Assembly (NCBI GenBank): GCA_024404335.1
Contig: JAKSQA010000012.1
Span: 1-13,038, forward strand
Origin: Mailhella sp.
Lineage (GTDB): Bacteria; Desulfobacterota; Desulfovibrionia; Desulfovibrionales; Desulfovibrionaceae
Length of the DNA stretch: 13,038 bases
Reading direction: 5' to 3'
The first letter of the stretch is position 1, and each line of letters opens with the position of its first letter. The notes beneath the pieces are model-generated. The model was given only the letters and a program-made list of their open reading frames with translations, ran no database searches and was not told the DNA's origin. Below, piece by piece: positions 6,154 to 13,038 of this stretch. Both the position numbers and the translations under genes were made by a program.

Positions 6154-7200
6154 TCAGATGCCCTTCTCCTGCATGTGGCAGATGAGGTCGATGAGGCGGT
6201 TGGAGTAGCCCCATTCGTTATCGTACCAGCTCACGACCTTGGCGAACATGCCGTCCTGCACGGTGCAGTATTCGGATTCGACGATGGAGGAGCGGCTGTC
6301 TCCCTTGAAATCCATGGAGACGAGGGGGAGGTCGTTCACGCCGAGAATGCCCTTAAGATAGGTGTCGGAAGCCCTGCGGAATGCGGCGACGAGGGTTTCG
6401 GTATCGGTGGGGCGCTCCAGGATGGCGGAGAAGTCCACGATGGACACGGTGGGAGTGGGCACGCGGAGGGAGTAGCCGGAGAAGCGCCCCTTAAGCTGGG
6501 GAATGACTTCGGCGACGGCCTTGGCGGCGCCGGTGCTGGTGGGGATGATGTTCAGCGAAGCGGCGCGGGCACGGCGGAGGTCCTTGTGGGGAAGGTCAAG
6601 GATGCGCTGGTCGTTCGTGTAGGAATGGACGGTGACCATGTTGCCGAGCTTCACACCGAATTCCTGGTCCATGACCTTGACCACGGGGGCGAGGCAGTTG
6701 GTGGTGCAGGAGGCGTTCGAAAGGATGTGATGCTTCTCGGGGTCGTACTGGTCCTGGTTCACGCCCATGACGACGGTGAGGTCGGGCTGCTTGGCGGGGG
6801 CGGAGATGACGACCTTCCTGGCGCCGCGTTCGATATGGACGCCGGCCTGGGGCGCGGTGCGGAAAATGCCGGTGGATTCGACGACGACATCGATCTCCAG
6901 GGCTGCCCAGGGAAGGTTCTTGGGGTCACGCTCGGCAAGGCATGCGACATTCCAGTCGCCGACCTTGACATAGGTGCACTCCACGCCGCCCACGGAGGAC
7001 TTCTCGGAGGAGACCTCGCAGTCGAATCCCGCGGGGCCGTATGCGCTGTCGTGCATGAGCAGATGGAAGTTGGTGTTCGCGTCCATGAGGTCGTTGATCG
7101 CGACGATCTCGATGCGGTCCGCATACTTTCCGTAGGCGGCGCGGAAGACCTGGCGGCCGATGCGGCCGAAACCGTTGATAGCTACTCTAACCTTCTTCAT
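6154..7200 (-). CDS. gapA: Glyceraldehyde-3-phosphate dehydrogenase (type I, NAD-dependent)
   Basis: The protein has 348 residues and catalyses phosphorylating oxidation of glyceraldehyde 3-phosphate to 1,3-bisphosphoglycerate with NAD+, in cytoplasmic glycolysis and gluconeogenesis. The NAD fold starts NGFGRIGRQVFRAA (residues 9-22), and Asp37 in AINDL is the usual NAD-preferring position. The catalytic Cys165 lies in SNASCTTNCLAP and the general base His192 in HSYTNDQ. The C-terminal WYDNEWGYSNR motif is present. The ATG at 7200 follows an AAGGAAAGGA Shine-Dalgarno region. It looks monocistronic: its own terminator follows, and it is divergent from the arginine genes. A second GAPDH elsewhere in the genome cannot be excluded. 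Confidence 0.97.
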   Translation of the reverse strand: MKKVRVAINGFGRIGRQVFRAAYGKYADRIEIVAINDLMDANTNFHLLMHDSAYGPAGFDCEVSSEKSSVGGVECTYVKVGDWNVACLAERDPKNLPWAALEIDVVVESTGIFRTAPQAGVHIERGARKVVISAPAKQPDLTVVMGVNQDQYDPEKHHILSNASCTTNCLAPVVKVMDQEFGVKLGNMVTVHSYTNDQRILDLPHKDLRRARAASLNIIPTSTGAAKAVAEVIPQLKGRFSGYSLRVPTPTVSIVDFSAILERPTDTETLVAAFRRASDTYLKGILGVNDLPLVSMDFKGDSRSSIVESEYCTVQDGMFAKVVSWYDNEWGYSNRLIDLICHMQEKGI

Positions 7201-7215
7201 GTATCCTTTCCTTCC

Positions 7216-7233
7216 GTCCCCGCACTGGGGGAC
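7216..7233 (-). promoter_or_regulatory. Hairpin in the gapA 5' untranslated region
   Basis: A perfect 6-bp stem, GTCCCC with GGGGAC, and a 6-nt loop sit just upstream of the gapA Shine-Dalgarno sequence. It could protect the 5' end of the mRNA or modulate ribosome loading; neither can be decided from sequence. Confidence 0.5.
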
Positions 7234-7319
7234 GTCTCTTTATTCTTGTCTGAATATCCGGGCATTCCAATCAACCCGAGCCCGGTACTGTGCCTTAAAA
7301 ATCAAGAAATCACAAGAAA

Positions 7320-7350
7320 ATTCTACCCTCGTAAATATTGCAAGCGTCTA
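7320..7350 (-). promoter_or_regulatory. Possible gapA promoter
   Basis: On the minus strand a -10 element TAGAAT (7320-7325, 5/6 match) is paired with a weak -35 TAGACG (7345-7350, 4/6 match) across a long 19-nt spacer. It would give a leader of about 110 nt and overlaps the divergent promoter proposed for the arginine genes. The -10 is good but the -35 is doubtful. Confidence 0.35.
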
Positions 7351-7366
7351 CCTAGTGCGATATGCT
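7338..7366 (+). promoter_or_regulatory. Possible promoter of the N-acetylglutamate synthase-argF unit
   Basis: A -35 TTGCAA (7338-7343, 4/6) and a -10 TATGCT (7361-7366, 4/6) are separated by exactly 17 nt. The predicted start near 7373 places the first in-frame ATG (7362) inside the -10 element, which supports using the ATG at 7401. I recognised no arginine repressor box. Confidence 0.4.
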
Positions 7367-7400
7367 GTTTTTTTATTTCGCATTCGGAGCAGCATCTTCC

Positions 7401-7961
7401 ATGCATTCCCCCATCTCCTCCCCTCAGAAGGCACGCCCCGGCCGCACATCGGTCCTCCCCGACCTTGCATCGGCCGAGCTGCCTTCCGTATTCACCACAC
7501 GCAAGGCCCGCATCCAGGACGTCGACGGCATGTCGTGCCTGATCAACGAATTCGCCTCAGCGCGCATCATGCTGGCCCGCGGCCCTCTGTATCTCTATCA
7601 GAACATACAGGACTACCGTGTCATGACCCTCTCCTGCGGCGGAACGGAAACCGTGATCGCCTGCGGAGGCCTGCATGTCCTCTGGGAGGACCTCGCCGAA
7701 GTGCGTTCCGTCGCCGTCCATCCCGCACTGCAGAAGCACGGCCTGGGCAGAATCATGGTGAATGACCTCGTCGAGGATGCCCGAATCCTCGGTGCGGCGC
7801 ATGTCTTCACGTTCACCCTTGCCCCGGGGTTCTTCTCGTCCCTCGGCTTCCGGACCGTAGACCGCGACACGCTCTCTCCCGTCGTCTGGGCCGAATGCAG
7901 CAAATGTCCCAAATTCTATAACTGTGACGAAGTCGGCATGATGCTGGACTTCCGATCCTGA
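7401..7961 (+). CDS. Short GNAT-type N-acetylglutamate synthase (amino-acid N-acetyltransferase)
   Basis: The protein has 186 residues from the ATG at 7401. It is a single GNAT domain: the N-terminal strand [13 protein letters not shown] (30-42), acetyl-CoA motif [21 protein letters not shown] (101-120, with QKHGLG as the pyrophosphate loop) and FFSSLGFR (144-151). The C-terminal signature [12 protein letters not shown] (166-177) is, as I recall, shared by short stand-alone N-acetylglutamate synthases lacking the amino-acid-kinase domain of classical ArgA. It would acetylate glutamate, the first arginine step. It ends 10 nt before argF, which strongly supports the role. The frame opens at 7362, but that ATG overlaps the proposed -10 and lacks a Shine-Dalgarno sequence; 7401 has a GGAG at somewhat long spacing. 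Confidence 0.82.
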   Translation: MHSPISSPQKARPGRTSVLPDLASAELPSVFTTRKARIQDVDGMSCLINEFASARIMLARGPLYLYQNIQDYRVMTLSCGGTETVIACGGLHVLWEDLAEVRSVAVHPALQKHGLGRIMVNDLVEDARILGAAHVFTFTLAPGFFSSLGFRTVDRDTLSPVVWAECSKCPKFYNCDEVGMMLDFRS

Positions 7962-7971
7962 AGGTACCGCC

Positions 7972-8991
7972 ATGCTCAGCCTCAAAAACCGCGACTTCCT
8001 TAAAATCGCCGACTACTCCCCCGAGGAGCTCCGCTTCCTTCTCAGGCTCGCCGCCCGTCTTAAGGAGCTGAACAGACACGGCCGTGAGCCGCAGATGCTC
8101 CGCGGCAAGAACATCGCCCTCATCTTCGAGAAGACCTCCACCAGGACCCGCTGCGCCTTCGAGACCTCCGTCTACGACCAGGGCGGCCGCTGCACCTACC
8201 TCAGCGAGGGGTCGCAGATCGGCAAGAAGGAATCCATGGCCGACACCGCCCGCGTCCTCGGGCGCATGTTCGACGGCATAGAATACCGCGGCCATGGCCA
8301 GGAGATCGTGGAGAAGCTCGCCGAGCATTCCCCCGTCCCGGTCTGGAACGGCCTCACGAACGAATCACATCCCACGCAGATACTCGCCGACTTCCTCACC
8401 ATGCTTGAGCACTGCGACAAGCCTCTTAATGAGATCACCTTCGCCTATGTCGGTGACGCCCGCTTCAACATGGGCAACTCACTCATGATGGGTGCGGCCA
8501 AGATGGGCATGAAGTTCCGTTCCGTGGCACCTGCCGCCATGCAGACCTCCGACGAGATCTTCGCCCTCTGCGCCGAAGAAGCGGCTCACACGGGCGCCGA
8601 GATCATCCGTACCGCCGACATCGAAGAGGGCGTGAAGGGCTGCGACTTCGTCTATACCGACGTCTGGGTCTCCATGGGCGAGCCCGACGAGGTGTGGAAG
8701 GAACGCATAGACATGCTCCTTCCCTACCAGGTCAACGCGAAGCTCATGGAACTTACCGGCAATCCCGCCTGCAAGTTCATGCACTGCCTGCCCGCATACC
8801 ACAACCGCGAGACGGCTGTCGGCGAATCCATCTACCGCAAGTTCGGCCTGGAGGCCCTCGAGGTCACCGAGGACGTGTTCGAATCCCCGAACTCCATCGT
8901 CTTCGATGAGGCCGAGAACCGCAAGCACACCATCAAGGCCGTCATGGTCGCGACGCTGTGCGACATCCCCCCCGTCTTTTTCGATGACTGA
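7972..8991 (+). CDS. argF: Ornithine carbamoyltransferase
   Basis: The protein has 339 residues and converts ornithine plus carbamoyl phosphate to citrulline in the cytoplasm. The carbamoyl phosphate site FEKTSTRTR (52-60) and the HPTQ motif (133-136) are intact, as are the ornithine-loop SMGE sequence (234-237) and the catalytic Cys272 in HCLPAYH. The length matches the longer E. coli-like OTC class. Its ATG is 10 nt after the upstream acetyltransferase stop, with AAGG overlapping that stop codon, so the two are one translation-coupled unit. The pairing with an acetylglutamate synthase favours an anabolic role over the catabolic ArcB form; no arcA or arcC is nearby. Confidence 0.95.
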   Translation: MLSLKNRDFLKIADYSPEELRFLLRLAARLKELNRHGREPQMLRGKNIALIFEKTSTRTRCAFETSVYDQGGRCTYLSEGSQIGKKESMADTARVLGRMFDGIEYRGHGQEIVEKLAEHSPVPVWNGLTNESHPTQILADFLTMLEHCDKPLNEITFAYVGDARFNMGNSLMMGAAKMGMKFRSVAPAAMQTSDEIFALCAEEAAHTGAEIIRTADIEEGVKGCDFVYTDVWVSMGEPDEVWKERIDMLLPYQVNAKLMELTGNPACKFMHCLPAYHNRETAVGESIYRKFGLEALEVTEDVFESPNSIVFDEAENRKHTIKAVMVATLCDIPPVFFDD

Positions 8992-9001
8992 TTCCGCCGA
9001 T

Positions 9002-9035
9002 CCTCCGGAATCCCCTCCTTCAGGGATTCCGGAGG
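9002..9035 (+). terminator. Strong hairpin after argF (terminator-like, U-tract displaced)
   Basis: A perfect 13-bp stem pairs CCTCCGGAATCCC with GGGATTCCGGAGG around an 8-nt loop, starting 10 nt after the argF stop. The next T-rich runs come only 20-30 nt later, so it is not a textbook intrinsic terminator. It may stop transcription inefficiently or protect the mRNA 3' end. Confidence 0.6.
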
Positions 9036-9061
9036 GAACAGCGTCCGTTCCAGCTTTTCAC

Positions 9062-9090
9062 TTGCATTTTTTAAATTTTCAGACTAGTTT
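9062..9090 (+). promoter_or_regulatory. Possible rpmB promoter
   Basis: A TTGCAT -35 (9062-9067, 4/6 match) and a TAGTTT -10 (9085-9090, weak, 3/6) are 17 nt apart in the most A/T-rich part of the argF-rpmB gap. The leader would be about 70 nt and includes the hairpin at 9103-9118. Confidence 0.3.
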
Positions 9091-9102
9091 CGACAGTCCG
9101 TA

Positions 9103-9148
9103 CGGCGGAGCCCCGCCGATTATTCTGCATATTCCGGCCCACTCGGGC
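9103..9148 (+). promoter_or_regulatory. Hairpins in the rpmB leader
   Basis: A 6-bp GC stem, CGGCGG with CCGCCG and a 4-nt loop (9103-9118), is followed by a small GCCC/GGGC stem (9137-9148) that ends 5 nt before the rpmB Shine-Dalgarno sequence. Regulation of L28 synthesis through this leader is only a possibility. Confidence 0.4.
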
Positions 9149-9166
9149 TTCTCAGGAGGATATACC

Positions 9167-9379
9167 ATGGGTAAACAGTGTGAAATCTGCGGCAAGAAGG
9201 CTATGGTGGGCAACTATGTGAGCCATTCCAACATCAAGACGAAGCGCCGCTTCAACCCCAATCTGCAGGCTGTCCGCCAGCAGTGCGAAGACGGCACCGT
9301 CCGCACCATCAACGTCTGCACCCGCTGCCTGCGCTCCGGCGCCGTCGTCAAGCCCCTCATCAAGAGCGAAAACGACTAA
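9167..9379 (+). CDS. rpmB: 50S ribosomal protein L28, zinc-ribbon (C+) form
   Basis: The protein has 70 residues. It begins [20 protein letters not shown], followed by the family core [11 protein letters not shown]. Two CxxC pairs (Cys5/Cys8 and Cys51/Cys54) mark the zinc-binding C+ version of L28; many bacteria also carry a cysteine-free paralogue for zinc starvation, which is not visible here. The ATG has a perfect AGGAGG Shine-Dalgarno sequence 7 nt upstream. The gene stands alone, without rpmG, between the argF hairpin and its own strong terminator, so it is probably a single-gene unit. Confidence 0.96.
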   Translation: MGKQCEICGKKAMVGNYVSHSNIKTKRRFNPNLQAVRQQCEDGTVRTINVCTRCLRSGAVVKPLIKSEND

Positions 9380-9403
9380 TCAAGCGGCACATCGCATTTC
9401 CAG

Positions 9404-9431
9404 GGCGGGGATAATCTCCGCCTTTTTTATT
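9404..9431 (+). terminator. Intrinsic terminator of rpmB
   Basis: The stem GGCGGGGA (9404-9411) pairs with TCTCCGCC (9415-9422), with one G-U pair and a TAA loop, and is followed at once by six T residues and then ATT. It begins 24 nt after the rpmB stop and ends 22 nt before the rhomboid gene. This is a textbook Rho-independent terminator on the plus strand. Confidence 0.92.
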
Positions 9432-9453
9432 ATCCGCCCTCCGGGGAGACCCC

Positions 9454-11606
<2,153 letters not shown>

Positions 11607-11630
11607 CAGCTCCGCCAGCAGAGGACGACA

Positions 11631-11647
11631 GTCTCTCACCGAGAGAC
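11631..11647 (+). terminator. Hairpin after tgt, possible weak terminator
   Basis: A perfect 7-bp stem, GTCTCTC with GAGAGAC, has a 3-nt ACC loop and starts 24 nt after the tgt stop. No U-tract follows directly; a mixed A/T stretch does. It may be an inefficient terminator or an mRNA 3'-end stabiliser. Confidence 0.4.
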
Positions 11648-11658
11648 AATATTGGCAT

Positions 11659-11664
11659 TATACT
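11659..11664 (+). promoter_or_regulatory. Possible -10 element for the macroglobulin-like gene
   Basis: TATACT matches the sigma70 -10 consensus at 5 of 6 positions and lies in the A/T-rich 155-nt gap about 100 nt before the next gene. No convincing -35 sits at proper spacing, so the call is tentative. The gap also contains small stems at 11696-11710 and 11732-11746. Confidence 0.3.
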
Positions 11665-11761
11665 ACTAAAAAAAATTGATTTTTCCTCATTCATGCGGCA
11701 CTGGATGCCGACATCATTACACAAATCCGTACGGGGCGGATCCCCGGACACGAGGACGACT

Positions 11762-13038
11762 ATGAAACTGCGCAGCACCATACTTGCCTGCCTGGCTGCC
11801 CTTCTGACATCCGCGGCTCCTGCAGCGGCGGCAACTCCCTCGGCTCCCGCATACATCGACATCTCCGTGCAGCAGAACATCGACTGGCGCGACGGCCTCA
11901 CCGTGCGCTTCCTTCCCGATGAGAAGCTCTGCCGCTCCAAATACGGCAGCAAGCAGTGGCAGACGGCCTGCGGCGCCTCACTCGGTGAAGACGGCGAGCA
12001 GGTGAAGGGCATCTCCATCTCCCCCCAGATCCCCGGCTCCTGGCGCTGGACGGGAAGCTCCGAGGCCCGCTTCATCCCCAGGGAGCCCCTCTCCCCCTCC
12101 ATGACATACACCGTGGACACTTCGGCGATGAGGATCCCCTCGTCCGTCCGGCTTTCGCGGCCCCAGGCGAAGATCACCACGCTCCCCGCCGCGGTCTCCA
12201 TGCCCCAGCACAGCGTATGGGTCGATCCCTCCGCGCGCGCCGCACACATGCTGTCCGCCCGCATGACCTTCAGCTATCCTGTGCGCAATCCCTCGCCCGA
12301 TCTCTTCATCGTCAAGAAGACCCCCGGATCCGAAGGGCTGAGGCTCGGGTCGCTTAAGCAGATATGGAACGCCGAGAAGGATTCGGTCATGCTCACCGTG
12401 CCGCTTCTCTCCCTTCCTCATGACAAAGGAGGGATATCCTTCGACGTGACGGGCTACCCGGCATATTCCGTCAAGGACGGCGGCATCGTCCTTTCCTCCG
12501 CCAAAGGCAGGAACGCATCCTGGATGGTCCCCGTCCAGAGCTCGCCCTTCGTCGTGAAAAGGACCACGCTTAACGCCGTTTCCACGGAAACGCTCGACAA
12601 GACCTGGGAACTCGAGGTCAGCCTGAGCATGCATGTCCGTTCCGACGAGCTCGCGAAGTCCATCATCGTCGGCGAGCTCCCCCTCCACAACACCCCGGGG
12701 GCCGACCGTCCGTATGACTGGGACAAGGCGGGCCGCATCCCCGTGGCGCTCATGGAGCAGGCGGCGCCGCTCCGCCTCACTCCCATGCAGCCCGGTGATT
12801 TCGCATCCGGAACGCTCCGCTACCGTGTGAGCCCCCGCCCGGGATACAGCATATTCGTAAAGGTCCCCGAATCCGTCACTTCCGCCGCAGGATCAAAACT
12901 TGCGCGCTCCTGGCTGAGCATCCACAAGGCATACGAATTCGGCACTGAGCTCCGCCTGCTACAGCCGGGCTCCATCCTTCCCCTCCGGGGAGACCGGAAG
13001 ATCGACATCCAGGCCATGGGGCTCGACTCCGTGCGCTG
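11762..13038 (+). CDS. Exported alpha-2-macroglobulin-like (YfhM type) protein, N-terminal part
   Basis: The frame is open for 425 codons to the right edge without a stop. The product begins MKLRSTILACLAALLTSAAP and then AAAA, a Sec signal peptide with likely cleavage after an Ala near residue 24; Cys10 is too early to be a lipobox. Then come beta-rich segments typical of the N-terminal domains of large bacterial macroglobulins, for example PGSWRWTGSSEARFIPREPL (about 90-109) ahead of a TYTV strand. The thioester motif, bait region and C-terminal domains would lie beyond the window. Such proteins are thought to trap proteases in the periplasm, often beside a PBP1C gene, which cannot be seen here. 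The ATG has a GAGG Shine-Dalgarno sequence 7 nt upstream. Family assignment is by pattern memory. Confidence 0.72.
   Translation, partial: MKLRSTILACLAALLTSAAPAAAATPSAPAYIDISVQQNIDWRDGLTVRFLPDEKLCRSKYGSKQWQTACGASLGEDGEQVKGISISPQIPGSWRWTGSSEARFIPREPLSPSMTYTVDTSAMRIPSSVRLSRPQAKITTLPAAVSMPQHSVWVDPSARAAHMLSARMTFSYPVRNPSPDLFIVKKTPGSEGLRLGSLKQIWNAEKDSVMLTVPLLSLPHDKGGISFDVTGYPAYSVKDGGIVLSSAKGRNASWMVPVQSSPFVVKRTTLNAVSTETLDKTWELEVSLSMHVRSDELAKSIIVGELPLHNTPGADRPYDWDKAGRIPVALMEQAAPLRLTPMQPGDFASGTLRYRVSPRPGYSIFVKVPESVTSAAGSKLARSWLSIHKAYEFGTELRLLQPGSILPLRGDRKIDIQAMGLDSVR

Noticed and set aside
6138-6158. Three closely spaced GGATC units after gapA
   Set aside because: Too short and imperfect to call a repeat element; partly overlaps the gapA stop codon.
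6175-7542. A 455-codon plus-strand frame covering gapA
   Set aside because: Antisense shadow of gapA, Gly/Asp/His-rich, and it crosses the divergent promoter region.
11659-11664. Perfect TATAAT on the minus strand (11658-11663) in the gap after tgt
   Set aside because: No -35 at proper spacing and no minus-strand gene downstream; more likely incidental to the A/T-rich gap or the plus-strand TATACT.

Overview
This is an ordinary chromosomal window, by eye about 60% G+C, from a Gram-negative bacterium. The protein sequences and the mix of neighbours look most like the family Desulfovibrionaceae (Desulfovibrio / Bilophila / Mailhella type). That placement is a judgement from remembered family sequences, not a search.

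Minus-strand half (1-7200). Read from high to low coordinates, gapA (NAD-type glyceraldehyde-3-phosphate dehydrogenase) comes first and ends at a clear intrinsic terminator. A tandem-RCK potassium channel follows, then a 630-base gene-free stretch, then the S10 ribosomal protein operon: rpsJ-rplC-rplD-rplW-rplB-rpsS-rplV-rpsC, with rpsC cut by the window edge. The gene-free stretch holds a good sigma70-type promoter with an A8 tract just upstream, and then about 555 nt of untranslated leader packed with inverted repeats. This leader is the least explained part of the window.

Plus-strand half (7338-13038). Divergent from gapA is a two-gene arginine unit: a short GNAT-type N-acetylglutamate synthase and argF. 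Next come rpmB (zinc-type L28) as a single gene with its own strong terminator, a rhomboid protease gene followed directly by tgt (queuosine tRNA modification), and the start of a large exported alpha-2-macroglobulin-like protein that runs off the right edge.

How it fits together: most genes are housekeeping (translation, tRNA modification, glycolysis, arginine synthesis). Three products belong to the membrane or envelope: the K+ channel, the rhomboid and the macroglobulin. I see no mobile element, CRISPR array, tRNA or rRNA, and no defence system or recognisable new multi-gene system. The points worth checking are the structured S10 leader, the homopolymer-containing S10 promoter, the potassium channel start beside a terminator, and the rhomboid's unusual active-site context.
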